45,652 nt of DNA from Kribbella catacumbae DSM 19601. GTDB taxonomy: Bacteria; Actinomycetota; Actinomycetes; Propionibacteriales; Kribbellaceae. This document shows positions 14,135 through 22,470 of the stretch, one piece after another (position 1 is the stretch's first letter; each line of letters starts with the position of its first letter). Below the pieces are notes generated by a model. It made no database searches, had not been told where the DNA came from, and was given only the letters and a program-made list of their open reading frames with translations. Made by a program: the position numbers and the translations under genes. The stretch covers positions 154 to 45,805 of the forward strand of contig NZ_AQUZ01000033.1 of the NCBI RefSeq assembly GCF_000372465.1, read 5' to 3'.

Positions 14135-15441
14135 TGGCCCGCGTGATCGTCATCGGGGCCGGACTGGCCGGTCTCGCCACCGCCGTACGGCTGGCCAAGC
14201 TCGGCCACCAAGTCACGATCTGCGAGAAGGACGACCGCCTGGGCGGTGCCCTCGGCCGGATCGAGGCCGACGGCTTCAGCTGGGACGCAGGAGCAGCCAG
14301 TACTACGCTGCCGGCCGCCCTGCGCGACCTGTTCCGCAAGAGCGGCCGGCCGATCGAGAGCCTGGCCCAGCTGGAGCCGATCACCGAGCCGCGGCGCCAC
14401 CTGTTCGGTGACGGCTCAGTGCTCGACCTGCCGGTCGGGGATCGCGCCTCGCAGCTCGAAGCCTGGACACACCTCGCCGACGACAAGACGGCGCAGCAGT
14501 GGACGGCTCTGGTCGACAAGTACGGCGAGACCTGGCAGATCCTGCGCAAGTCCTCGCTGGAGCCGCCGTTGATGGACAAGCTGCCGCTCTCCGCGATCCG
14601 CGGCCTCAAGCCGTGGCAGTCGCTCGAGCGCACCGCGCAGCGCAGCCTCGACGACGACCGGGCGCGCGCAGTACTGCGGTACTACGCGACCCAGCACGGC
14701 TCTGACCCGAAGCTCACTCCCGGCTACGTCGGGGTGTGGGCCTACCTGGAGCGCACGTTCGGCCGGTGGACCATCCAGGGCGGGTTCGGAGTACTGGCCG
14801 ATGCCCTGGCGCAGCGGGCGAGCGAGCGCAAGATCGACATCCACACCAGCACAGAGGTCGTCGGAGTGGACACGGCCCACGGCCAGGTGACGGGTGTCCG
14901 GCTGGCGGACGGCAAGACGCTGCCGGCCGAGATAGTGGTCAGTGACATCGACCCACGGGACCTCTACGGGCAGCTGGTCACCGATCCACAGGCCAAGAAG
15001 GTCCGCCGCAACGTCCTCTCCACACACCAGGCCCAGGCCGCGTACGTGGTTCACCTCGGCTTGCGAGAGCCGCTGGAGTCGCTGCCGTTCGAGACCGTGC
15101 TGCACGGCAGTCCGACGGTAGTGGTCCGCACGGGCGGACAGGCACCGGCCGGACACCAGGCGTGGTCAGTACTGGTCCACGGCTACCCCACTGACGACGT
15201 ACTGGACCTACTGGTGGCTCGAGGCCTGCACATCCGGGACAAGGTCGTCTCCCGGCAGACCTCTCCCTCGTGGTGGGCCGGAGTGGCCTGGGAGGGCTAC
15301 AAGACAGCCAAGCGGCGGGCAGCCAACATCTCCCCCATCAAGGGCCTGTACTGCGTTGGCGCGGGCGCGCATCCCGGTGTCGGAGTACCGGCGACGACCC
15401 TCGGCGCGGCCGTCGTGGCGGACGCCGTCGGCAAGGCTTGA
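14134..15441 (+). CDS. Phytoene desaturase (CrtI)-like FAD oxidoreductase
   Basis: FAD enzyme of 435 residues in the amine-oxidase/CrtI fold. The N-terminal dinucleotide motif VIVIGAGLAGLATAVRLAKLG and the following GALGRIEADGFSWDAG region are typical of carotenoid desaturase relatives. The C-terminal GLYCVGAGAHPGVGVPATTLGA is the conserved FAD-contacting end. The protein is shorter than true CrtI (about 500 residues), and no carotenoid genes are near. The substrate is therefore open; a lipid or isoprenoid is likely. It is translationally coupled to the DUF4126 membrane protein. Confidence 0.82.
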   Translation: MARVIVIGAGLAGLATAVRLAKLGHQVTICEKDDRLGGALGRIEADGFSWDAGAASTTLPAALRDLFRKSGRPIESLAQLEPITEPRRHLFGDGSVLDLPVGDRASQLEAWTHLADDKTAQQWTALVDKYGETWQILRKSSLEPPLMDKLPLSAIRGLKPWQSLERTAQRSLDDDRARAVLRYYATQHGSDPKLTPGYVGVWAYLERTFGRWTIQGGFGVLADALAQRASERKIDIHTSTEVVGVDTAHGQVTGVRLADGKTLPAEIVVSDIDPRDLYGQLVTDPQAKKVRRNVLSTHQAQAAYVVHLGLREPLESLPFETVLHGSPTVVVRTGGQAPAGHQAWSVLVHGYPTDDVLDLLVARGLHIRDKVVSRQTSPSWWAGVAWEGYKTAKRRAANISPIKGLYCVGAGAHPGVGVPATTLGAAVVADAVGKA

Positions 15442-15527
15442 TCGCGGCGCACTAAGATTGATCGTTCATGTGTTCCGTGTCGGGGCCGACTCGATGATGA
15501 GCAGGCCCGGCAGTAGAGAGGACCCCG

Positions 15528-17756
15528 GTGGATCAATCCCCCACGTCGACCGACCTGGAGAACGTCGAGCGCACTGAGCTCGAGGCCGAACAGCAGCACG
15601 TCGACCGGGTCTACACCCGGGTCGCCGAAGCCGCCCGGTCAGCGTCCCGGATCGCGGTCGAAGGGCACCAGCGCGGTCAGGCCCAGAACGTCGGCCGCGT
15701 CCGCGACGAGGAGCAGACCGGCCTCTACGAGCGCGATGTGCTGGTGTTCGCCGCGGCGCGCAGGATCGCCGAGCTGGACGCCGAGCACGAAGGCCTGGTC
15801 TTCGGCCGGCTCGACTCGGACCAGGGCGACGACACCGACGTCGCCGCTTCCGCAGCGGGCCTGGAGAAGCTGTACGTCGGCCGGATCGGCGTCCGCGACT
15901 CCGAGTACGAGCCGCTGGTGATCGACTGGCGCGCCCCGGCCGCCGAGCCGTTCTACCGCGCCACTGCGACCGACCGGCTGAAGGTCGTCCGGCGGCGCGT
16001 ACTGCGCAACAAGGGCCCGCGGATCGCCGGCCTCGAAGACGACTTGCTAGCGCCCGAGCGCGCTCCCGCCGACCTGCCGGTACTCGGCGAAGGCGCCCTG
16101 ATGGCGTCCCTGTCCCGGGCTCGCGGTCACACGATGCGCGACATCGTCGCCACCATCCAGGCCGAGCAGGACGAGGCGATCCGGGCACCTGCCCGTGGCG
16201 TCACCGTCATCGGCGGCGGCCCCGGCACCGGCAAGACGGTCGTGGCGCTGCATCGTGCGGCATACCTCCTGTACTCCGACCGCAGGCGGTTCGAGCGCGG
16301 CGGCGTCCTGGTGGTCGGCCCGTCGGCCGCATTCATGGCCTACATCGAGCGGGTCCTCCCGAGCCTCGGTGAGAACACCGTGTCGCTAAGGGCCGTCGGC
16401 GAGCTCGTCGACGGCGTACGGGCGACTGCTGTCGACGAGGCTGACGTTGCCGCGATCAAGGGCTCCCTGCGGATGCGTGGCCTGCTCTCGCGGGCAGCAC
16501 GCGATCGGGTGCCCGATGCGCCGACGAGCCTGCGAGTGTTCGTCAACGGCGCGACTGTCGAGCTGGACGCGAACCAGCTCGACAACATACGCCGCAACGC
16601 ACTGCGCCGTACGCCGCGCAACCGGGCCGGTTCCGAAGCCCGCAAGGGCCTGGTGGCGGCACTGTGGCAGCGGTTCCCCGACGACCTCCGCAACGGCGTC
16701 TACGGCGACCGCGAGTCGTTCGGCGACATCGTCACGGATCTGCCCGCCTACAAGTCGTTCTACGCTGCCTGGTGGCCAGTACTCACGCCCGGCGCCGTAC
16801 TGCGCTGGCTGGGCGACTCCCGCCGTGCCCAACGCTGGGCCCGTGGAGACTTCAGTCCGGCTGAGATCGACAAGCTGTCGGCTGCAGTACGCAGTACGCG
16901 AGAGTTCACCATCGCGGACGTCGCACTGCTCGACGAGTTGAGCACAGTGCTCGGCAGGGCGCCTGTGGTCGAGGCGGGCAAGGACGAGGAGTTCGACTGG
17001 CTTGAGGGGCTCTCGGACGGGGTCAACGAAGTACTGACCACGTCAGAGCGGCGTGCACGCGCAGCAGCAGCGGCAGACGCCGACGAGCCCGACGAGTACG
17101 CCCACGTGCTGGTGGACGAGGCGCAGGACCTCTCCCCCATGCAGTGGCGCATGGTGACGCGCCGCGGCCCGCAGGCCAGCTGGACGATCGTGGGCGACCC
17201 TGCCCAGAGTTCCTGGCCCGACCCGGCCGAGGCTCGCGCTGCGATGGACTCGATGCTGTCGCACCTGCAGCGGCACACCTTCCGGCTCTCGACGAACTAC
17301 CGGAACTCGGCGGAGATCTACGCCTTCGCCGGCCAGGTGATCCGTCAGCAGATCCCAGACGCCGACCTGCCGAACGCAGTACGCCGTACTGGCGTGGAGC
17401 CGGAGCACCGGACGTTCGACGCGGGCAAGGTGGCCGAGGCAGCTGCCGACGCGGCCGGCGAGCTACTCCAGCTGGTCGAGGGCACCGTCGGAGTCATCGT
17501 CCCGCCCAAGCTCCGTCCCGCGATCGACTCGGTGCTCGCAGAGCTCGGTGACGCCCGCGTGGTGGCCCTGAGCCCACTGGACTCCAAGGGCCTCGAGTAC
17601 GACGCCGTAATAGTCGTCGAGCCCGACCGAATCGTCAGCGACACATTGGGCGGCGTCCGAGCCCTGTACGTAGTCCTGACCCGAGCCACTCAGCGGATGA
17701 TCACCATCAACAGCACGACCAACTGGCTGCCGCCCGCGTCTCCTGACCAGGTCTAG
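15528..17756 (+). CDS. helD: HelD-like UvrD/Rep-type helicase
   Basis: Large superfamily 1 helicase-like ATPase, 742 residues. A charged coiled-coil N-terminus (about 8-60) precedes the ATPase core. Walker A is GGGPGTGKTVVALHRA near 227, Walker B VLVDEAQDLSPMQW near 528, and FRLSTNYRNSAEIY and SPLDSKGLEYDAVIV are later helicase motifs. This architecture fits HelD, which pulls stalled RNA polymerase off DNA and recycles it; actinobacterial HelD can affect rifampicin tolerance. GTG 15528 has GAGAGGA six bases upstream. The assignment rests on the coiled coil and the split ATPase domains; a UvrD-type DNA helicase is the alternative. Confidence 0.85.
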   Translation: MDQSPTSTDLENVERTELEAEQQHVDRVYTRVAEAARSASRIAVEGHQRGQAQNVGRVRDEEQTGLYERDVLVFAAARRIAELDAEHEGLVFGRLDSDQGDDTDVAASAAGLEKLYVGRIGVRDSEYEPLVIDWRAPAAEPFYRATATDRLKVVRRRVLRNKGPRIAGLEDDLLAPERAPADLPVLGEGALMASLSRARGHTMRDIVATIQAEQDEAIRAPARGVTVIGGGPGTGKTVVALHRAAYLLYSDRRRFERGGVLVVGPSAAFMAYIERVLPSLGENTVSLRAVGELVDGVRATAVDEADVAAIKGSLRMRGLLSRAARDRVPDAPTSLRVFVNGATVELDANQLDNIRRNALRRTPRNRAGSEARKGLVAALWQRFPDDLRNGVYGDRESFGDIVTDLPAYKSFYAAWWPVLTPGAVLRWLGDSRRAQRWARGDFSPAEIDKLSAAVRSTREFTIADVALLDELSTVLGRAPVVEAGKDEEFDWLEGLSDGVNEVLTTSERRARAAAAADADEPDEYAHVLVDEAQDLSPMQWRMVTRRGPQASWTIVGDPAQSSWPDPAEARAAMDSMLSHLQRHTFRLSTNYRNSAEIYAFAGQVIRQQIPDADLPNAVRRTGVEPEHRTFDAGKVAEAAADAAGELLQLVEGTVGVIVPPKLRPAIDSVLAELGDARVVALSPLDSKGLEYDAVIVVEPDRIVSDTLGGVRALYVVLTRATQRMITINSTTNWLPPASPDQV

Positions 17757-17789
17757 CCGCAAGGCCGGTTAATCGGGGTGGATGGCGAG

Positions 17790-17880
17790 CGGCGTCCAGC
17801 ATGATGTACGAGATGGCAGCCGACCCCGATCCTCACCATGCCTGCGATCCCGCGCCACCCCCTGTGATCATTCGCCCCCT
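17790..17880 (-). repeat. Inverted ~90-bp repeat, left copy
   Basis: Read on the minus strand, this copy parallels 18058-18150 on the plus strand. The 16 bases at 17865-17880 are the exact reverse complement of 18058-18073. Further out, similarity continues with small gaps (TGGCGCGG, then CTCGTACA). The coincident frames read GANDHRGWRG... CHLVHHAGR here and GANDQVLSGWRG... DLVHHSAGR in the other copy. Confidence 0.7.
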
Positions 17881-17899
17881 TTTCGCCCGAGTCGCCGGT

Positions 17900-17960
17900 T
17901 GGGGAGGATTTTCGCTGGACCCGCGGAGGATTTTGCCCCCGTCCGGGGACATTTCCCTCC
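17900..17960 (-). repeat. Dispersed 61-bp element, copy 1
   Basis: On the minus strand it aligns without gaps to 44743-44803, at 44 of 61 positions by my count, including the last 11 bases AATCCTCCCCA. Within this copy the 10-mer AAAATCCTCC occurs twice with a 22-bp period. Confidence 0.7.
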
Positions 17961-18057
17961 CCATCCGGCCAGGGGTGATCGACCGTGGGCACGGGCCGGG
18001 CGGCGTTCGGCGGCTAGGGCGCCTGACCGGTGCACAAGGTGCCCGGAGCGGGGCAAG

Positions 18058-18150
18058 AGGGGGCGAATGATCAGGTGCTGTCGGGCTGGCGCGGACCGAA
18101 ATGGCAGACACGAGACCTCGTACACCACTCTGCCGGGCGTCACGCCGAAG
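18058..18150 (+). repeat. Inverted ~90-bp repeat, right copy
   Basis: Partner of 17790-17880. The perfect 16-bp core is AGGGGGCGAATGATCA at 18058-18073; 177 bp separate the two cores. A transcript across both could form a long interrupted stem. I found no target-site duplication. Confidence 0.7.
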
Positions 18151-18307
18151 GGGGTGGCGCCGGCGAGATGCGTGAGGGCCCCCGGCGGGGAGGGACCGGA
18201 TGCCCGCGCATACCCTCTCCGGGCAGCAAACGCTTCGCTCGGCGTGTCGGGGTGTCGGGGCCGCGGGGTGCGTGCGCAGCCGTCCGCGCATTGGTCTGGC
18301 TTTGGGG

Positions 18308-18838
18308 CTAGCCGCGAGGGATGACGTAGTCGACCAGGTCGGCGTCGTCTGGGGTGAGGTCGGCCCAGCGGCTGGTGTGGTGGAGGACTGTCAGGCCTGA
18401 CGTCGGGTATTTCTGGGTGAGTTCGACGCGGTTCGGGCTGGTGCCGTCGAGGGCCAGCTCGTCCGCGAGCCACGGGATGCCCGGCGCATGGCCGACGATG
18501 ACCACCGTCCGGAGGTCGGCCGGTACGTCGTGGATGACCTCGAGTAGCTCCTCCGTACCGGCGCTGTAGATCCGCCGGTCGTACCAGATGTCGGTGGCGA
18601 TCGCGCCGGCCTCGGCGGCGTACTGCCAGGTCTCCCTGGTCCGCATCGACGGCGAGCACAGGACGAGCTCGGCTTCGATGCCTTGGGCAACTAGATACCG
18701 GCCGGCCGCGGCGGCATCCGCCTGGCCGCGGGCGGCGAGTGGCCGCTCGAGGTCGGGCATCGATTCGGGCGGCACCGCTTTCGCATGCCGGAGCAGGACC
18801 AGAGTGCGGTCGATCAGCAGATCGGACGGGTCAGCCAT
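18308..18838 (-). CDS. sixA: SixA-type histidine phosphatase
   Basis: Phosphatase of the histidine-acid (phosphoglycerate mutase-like) superfamily, 176 residues. The catalytic motif is LVLLRHAKA (nucleophilic His at residue 18), a second Arg is in SPSMRTRETW, and the late catalytic His is in VVIVGHAPGIPWLA. SixA enzymes dephosphorylate phosphohistidine, and short actinobacterial relatives may act on small molecules. No Shine-Dalgarno precedes ATG 18838; TATCCT ends six bases above it, so the mRNA is probably leaderless. It lies 16 bp downstream of metF on the same strand. Confidence 0.87.
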   Translation of the reverse strand: MADPSDLLIDRTLVLLRHAKAVPPESMPDLERPLAARGQADAAAAGRYLVAQGIEAELVLCSPSMRTRETWQYAAEAGAIATDIWYDRRIYSAGTEELLEVIHDVPADLRTVVIVGHAPGIPWLADELALDGTSPNRVELTQKYPTSGLTVLHHTSRWADLTPDDADLVDYVIPRG

Positions 18839-18854
18839 CGGCCCAGGATAGGGC

Positions 18855-19802
18855 TTAGACCCGATCGGGGCGGTGGGGCGGGGAAGGTATAAGAACAGCT
18901 GACTGCAGGTTGCGGTACACCTGACGCGTCGCCGTGGATCGGTTCAAGGTGATGAAGTGGATCCCCGGCGCGCCACCGGCGAGCAGCTTGTCGGACAGCT
19001 CGCTGGCGACCTCGATGCCGACGGCCCGGACCGCGGCCGGATCGTCCGCGACCGCCTCCAGCCGGTCGGTGACCAGCTTCGGCAACGCCATCCCGGTCAG
19101 CTCGGCCATCCGCTCGATCTGCTTGATGTTCGTCACCGGCATGACGCCCGGCAGGATCGGGATGTCGCAGCCGAGCGCCGTCGCCCGGTCGACCAGCCGG
19201 AAGTAGTCGTCCGCGCCGAAGAACATCTGGGTGATCGCATAGTCGGCCCCGGCCGCCGCCTTGGCCGCGAGCACCTGGGCGTCGGCCTCGAAGTCCGTCG
19301 CCTCCGGGTGCTTGTCGGGGAAGGCCGCGACGCCGACACAGAAGTCGCCGAGCTCGCGGACCAGCTCGACCAGCTCGACCGCGTGGTTCAGTCCCTCGGG
19401 ATGCGCGACCCACGGCCGCGACGGACCGCCCGGCGGGTCGCCCCGCAGAGCGAGCACGTTGCGCACCCCGGCACCGGCGTACGCGCCGATCACCGAACGC
19501 AGCTCGTCGCGCGAGTGCGACACGCAGGTCAGGTGCCCGAGCGGCGTCAGCGAGGTGTCCTGGGCGACCCGCTCGGTGACCCGGATGGTGCCGTCACGAG
19601 TCGTGCCGCCGGCGCCGTACGTGATCGAGACGAAGGTGGGGCGCAGTTGCTCGATCTCACGGATCGAGCGCCACAGCACCTCCTCGGCCTCGGGCGTCTT
19701 CGGCGGGAAGAACTCGAACGAGAAGGACGGCTCACCGGTCGACAGCAGTTCACGGATCGTCGGCGTACTGCCGGGGAGCGTGGACGGGAGACCGGTTGCC
19801 AT
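18855..19802 (-). CDS. metF: Methylenetetrahydrofolate reductase
   Basis: Flavoenzyme that reduces 5,10-methylenetetrahydrofolate to 5-methyltetrahydrofolate for methionine synthesis; cytoplasmic TIM barrel of 315 residues. Typical segments are FSFEFFPPKTPEAEE, FVSITYGAGGTTRDGTI, LALRGDPPGG, FPDKHPEA and ADYAITQMFFGADDYFRLVD. The open frame extends far upstream over the divergent prenyl synthase gene, but the real start is ATG 19802, with TAGCCT seven bases upstream and no Shine-Dalgarno (leaderless). It diverges from the polyprenyl synthase gene across 57 bp. Confidence 0.95.
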   Translation of the reverse strand: MATGLPSTLPGSTPTIRELLSTGEPSFSFEFFPPKTPEAEEVLWRSIREIEQLRPTFVSITYGAGGTTRDGTIRVTERVAQDTSLTPLGHLTCVSHSRDELRSVIGAYAGAGVRNVLALRGDPPGGPSRPWVAHPEGLNHAVELVELVRELGDFCVGVAAFPDKHPEATDFEADAQVLAAKAAAGADYAITQMFFGADDYFRLVDRATALGCDIPILPGVMPVTNIKQIERMAELTGMALPKLVTDRLEAVADDPAAVRAVGIEVASELSDKLLAGGAPGIHFITLNRSTATRQVYRNLQSAVLIPSPPHRPDRV

Positions 19803-19809
19803 GCCGTCA

Positions 19810-19852
19810 AGGCTACCGGGGCGTGGGCGCCGGCGTCGGGACCGACTACTCT
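19810..19852. promoter_or_regulatory. Divergent leaderless promoters of metF and the prenyl synthase gene
   Basis: TAGCCT on the minus strand (19815-19810) and TACTCT on the plus strand (19847-19852) each end seven bases before a start codon. Neither gene has a Shine-Dalgarno. The two transcripts should start 57 bp apart in opposite directions. Confidence 0.6.
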
Positions 19853-19859
19853 CCGAGAC

Positions 19860-20930
19860 GTGTATGCCGACGCAGACATCCCAACCGAGATCCAGCACGC
19901 TCTGACCAGCTTCCTGGACACCCAGCAGGAGCGGCTCGCCGCGATCGGACCGGAGCTCGCGGAGCAGGTCCACGCCGCGCGGGACGCGACCAGCGGCGGC
20001 AAACGGCTGCGTCCCTCCTTCTGCTACTGGGGCTTCCGCGCCGCGGGCGGCGATCCGCGGCAGCCGATCCTGAAGGCGGCTGCGAGCCTGGAGATGCTGC
20101 ACGTCAGCGCACTCGTGCACGACGACGTAATGGACTCCTCCGACGTGCGCCGGGGCGCCCCGGCCGCCCACCGGCGTTTCGAGGCGCTGCAGCGAGCCCG
20201 GTCGGAGAAGAGCGGCAGCGGCGGCGACCCGGTCGGCTTCGGCATCGGCGCGGCCATCCTGCTCGGCGACCTGTGCCTGATCTGGGCCGACGAGATGATG
20301 CACACGTCCGGTTTCGACGCCGCCGCGCTGGCCAGTGCGTCCAAGTTCTTCGACGCCGTCCGGGTAGAGGTGATTGCCGGGCAGTACCTCGACCTGGTGG
20401 CGCAGGCCTCGGGTGAGGCCGACATGGACCGGGCCCTGCGCGTACTGCGGTACAAGTCGGCCACCTATACCGTCGAGCGCCCGCTGCATATCGGCGCAGC
20501 TCTCGGTGGCGGCGGGCAGCACCTGATCGACTCGCTGTCGTCGTACGGGCTGCCGTTGGGTGAGGCGTTCCAGTTGCGGGACGACCTGCTCGGGGTGTTC
20601 GGCGATCCGGCGCTGACCGGGAAGCCGGCCGGCGACGACCTGCGCGAAGGCAAGCGGACGGTCCTCACGGCGTACGCCGTCGAGCACGCGTCGGAGGTGC
20701 AGCTGATCGAGTTCGACCGGCTCTTCGGGCGGCCCGATCTGGACGACGACGAGATCCAGTTGCTCCGCGAGATCCTCCAGGACAGCCGCGCGGTACAGGC
20801 TTGCGAGGACCTGATCACCGAACGCACCGAGGACGCCCTCGACGCTCTCGACCGCTCCCCCATCGACGACGAGACCTCTCGCAAGGCACTCGCCGACCTC
20901 GCCATTGCGGCCACCGCCCGGCACCTCTGA
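19860..20930 (+). CDS. Trans-polyprenyl diphosphate synthase
   Basis: Isoprenyl chain-elongating enzyme of 356 residues, condensing isopentenyl diphosphate with allylic diphosphates (geranylgeranyl or longer; length not predictable by eye). GGKRLRPSFC is the diphosphate-binding start, HDDVMDSSDVRRG (from about 87) the first Asp-rich motif, and FQLRDDLLGVFGD (about 238) the second, followed by GDDLREGKRT. Both motifs are complete, unlike those in the degenerate relatives at 32920-35471. GTG 19860 is taken as the start because TACTCT lies seven bases above; the mRNA looks leaderless. Confidence 0.93.
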   Translation: MYADADIPTEIQHALTSFLDTQQERLAAIGPELAEQVHAARDATSGGKRLRPSFCYWGFRAAGGDPRQPILKAAASLEMLHVSALVHDDVMDSSDVRRGAPAAHRRFEALQRARSEKSGSGGDPVGFGIGAAILLGDLCLIWADEMMHTSGFDAAALASASKFFDAVRVEVIAGQYLDLVAQASGEADMDRALRVLRYKSATYTVERPLHIGAALGGGGQHLIDSLSSYGLPLGEAFQLRDDLLGVFGDPALTGKPAGDDLREGKRTVLTAYAVEHASEVQLIEFDRLFGRPDLDDDEIQLLREILQDSRAVQACEDLITERTEDALDALDRSPIDDETSRKALADLAIAATARHL

Positions 20931-20940
20931 AACTGTAGGT

Positions 20941-21633
20941 ATGTGGCCACAAGCGCCTGAGCTGTCCCGGCCTCGGATCCTCCGGCAGAGCTGGCGCGAT
21001 CTGTCCTTCATCCATTGGGCAGTCGAGCCGGCAAGCGTCGCGCACTCCTTCCCGGCCGGTACTGAGCCCGACACGTTCGAGGGACGAACGTACGTCGGGA
21101 TGGTGCCGTTCCGGATGGTCTTGCTCGGCGAGTTCCTGGAGACCAACATCCGGCTGTACTCCGTCGACAGCACCGGCCGGCGAGGCGTGGTGTTCCTCAG
21201 CCTCGACGCGAGCCGCCTAGCGGTCGTGGCAGCGGCCCGGAGCGTCTTCGGCATCCCCTACCGCTGGGCACGCATGCAGCACCACCAGCAAGGCAACCAC
21301 CACACCTACACCTCCCTACTGCGTTGGCCTGGCGTCACGGCCAGCAGCAAGATCGAGACGCGTGTCGGCGAGCAACTCGAGCCCGGGCCGCTGGAGCACT
21401 TCCTGACCGCCCGTTGGGGTCTACACCTCAGCAGAGCCGGGCGGACGTGGTACCTGCCCAACGAGCACCCCGCTTGGGTCCTCCACCACGCAGAGCTCCA
21501 CAGCTTCGAAGACCAAGGCCTACTCGCCTCTGTCGGGCTGGGCGAGCTCAGCGGCCGCCCACCCGACCACGTGGCCTTCAGTGCCGGAGTACCGGCTTGG
21601 TTTGGCCTGCCTAGAGGACCGGTACCTCGGTGA
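20941..21633 (+). CDS. DUF2071 (YqjF-like) protein
   Basis: Soluble protein of 230 residues of the DUF2071/YqjF family, with a fold like acetoacetate decarboxylase and unknown activity. Landmarks are QSWRDLSFIHWAVEPASVA, FEGRTYVGMVPFRM, ETNIRLYSVDSTGRRGVVFLSLD and FLTARWGLHLSRAGRTWYLPNEH. It starts ten bases after the prenyl synthase stop and lacks a clear ribosome binding site. Its 3' end overlaps the convergent barstar-like gene by 23 bp. Confidence 0.85.
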   Translation: MWPQAPELSRPRILRQSWRDLSFIHWAVEPASVAHSFPAGTEPDTFEGRTYVGMVPFRMVLLGEFLETNIRLYSVDSTGRRGVVFLSLDASRLAVVAAARSVFGIPYRWARMQHHQQGNHHTYTSLLRWPGVTASSKIETRVGEQLEPGPLEHFLTARWGLHLSRAGRTWYLPNEHPAWVLHHAELHSFEDQGLLASVGLGELSGRPPDHVAFSAGVPAWFGLPRGPVPR

Positions 21634-22039
21634 CGAGGGCCGGCACGTCGTCGGCCTCGCGGAGGAAGACCCGTAGCTGACCGGACTCGTTGGCGTCCTC
21701 GGTGAAGATCTGCAGGGCTACGTCGACCGTGTCGTGGTCGTGGTCGAGCAGCTCGCGCCAGCCCTCCCAGAGCACCACCTCGGGCTCGCCGGTCGACCTG
21801 TCGCTCAGTGAGTCGGCCAGAGCATCCCAGTTCCGCCCGAACCAGCGCGGCAGGTCGAAGGCGGTCGCACAGACGTCGAGCAGGCCCGCCTTGTCGTGCA
21901 CGCCGGTCGTGTCGAGCAGAACGAAGTTCCAGCCGGCCGTGGCCACGCTGCGGCGTACCTGGTCGACGGTGAGCTTGGAGTTCCACCGGTACACGCCGGG
22001 GCGCAGGCCAGCGCTCAGCAGCGTGCTCAGGTCAGTCAT
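21611..22039 (-). CDS. Barstar-family ribonuclease inhibitor
   Basis: Cytoplasmic protein of 142 residues. The barstar signature AFDLPRWFGRNWDALADSLSD is clear, preceded by the GWNFVLLDTTGVHDKAGLLDVCA strand-helix. Barstars block barnase-type RNases. The start overlaps the stop of the RNase gene (ATGA), so the inhibitor is made right after its target, as expected for self-protection. Its end overlaps the DUF2071 gene by 23 bp on the other strand. Confidence 0.9.
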   Translation of the reverse strand: MTDLSTLLSAGLRPGVYRWNSKLTVDQVRRSVATAGWNFVLLDTTGVHDKAGLLDVCATAFDLPRWFGRNWDALADSLSDRSTGEPEVVLWEGWRELLDHDHDTVDVALQIFTEDANESGQLRVFLREADDVPALVTEVPVL

Positions 22040-22470
22040 CCGCCGGTCCCCCCGTCCGCCTGGATCCGGCGGAACGACTTGTAGTGATCGTCGGTGTAAT
22101 AACGCTCTTCACCCTTCCCCGTCACGATCCGGCGGGCGCCGCGATCCTTCTCGCCGGGGGTCTTCACGGTGAACTCGCGGTAGTAGCCCCGGTCCTGCTT
22201 GGGCAGGATCTTCTCGAAGTTGCCGAACACGGCTCCGTCCCGGCTGTACGGGTACGGCCCGCCCTTGCCGATCAATTCGAGCGTCTGCCGGGCCTCCTTG
22301 GGAAGGTCGGCCACGGGCACATAGGCAAGTCCGCTGACCGGATCCTTGGTCGGCGCCGCCGCGGCGGGCTTCGAAGCGCCGCAGCCGAACAGCGAGGCGG
22401 CGAGAGTGATCACGAGCATCGCGATCAGCACGGCGGCGACGATCCGGGCCGCCTTCGGGTTGTTCAACAT
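22036..22470 (-). CDS. Membrane- or lipid-anchored barnase/RNase Sa-type ribonuclease
   Basis: Guanyl-preferring ribonuclease of the N1/T1/barnase family, 144 residues. The N-terminus has one hydrophobic helix (about 10-28) ending in LFGC, a near-lipobox, so the enzyme may be a lipoprotein or stay membrane-tethered. The catalytic set is visible: Glu99 in YYREFTV, Arg in GARRIVTG (113/114) and His129 in YYTDDHYKSFR. It probably acts outside the cell. It overlaps thiE by 7 bp upstream and the barstar gene by 4 bp downstream, so this toxin-like pair is inserted at the end of the thiE transcription unit. Confidence 0.88.
   Translation of the reverse strand: MLNNPKAARIVAAVLIAMLVITLAASLFGCGASKPAAAAPTKDPVSGLAYVPVADLPKEARQTLELIGKGGPYPYSRDGAVFGNFEKILPKQDRGYYREFTVKTPGEKDRGARRIVTGKGEERYYTDDHYKSFRRIQADGGTGG

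Larger units (their letters stand above)
17757..18307. other. 550-bp gene-free region rich in repeats
   Basis: No frame on either strand has a ribosome binding site, family motif or believable composition. Instead the region holds two inverted copies of a ~90-bp element with a perfect 16-bp core and one copy of a dispersed 61-bp element. It may be a non-coding RNA, a defunct mobile element or a regulatory/structural repeat. Confidence 0.6.

Noticed and set aside
17782..18324. 180-codon plus-strand frame through the repeat region
   Set aside because: No family likeness, poor start, low-complexity composition; its partial similarity to the opposite-strand frame is explained by the inverted repeat.
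19803..21254. Long minus-strand extension of the metF frame (799 codons in total)
   Set aside because: It is the shadow of the prenyl synthase gene on the other strand; the metF family start is at 19802.
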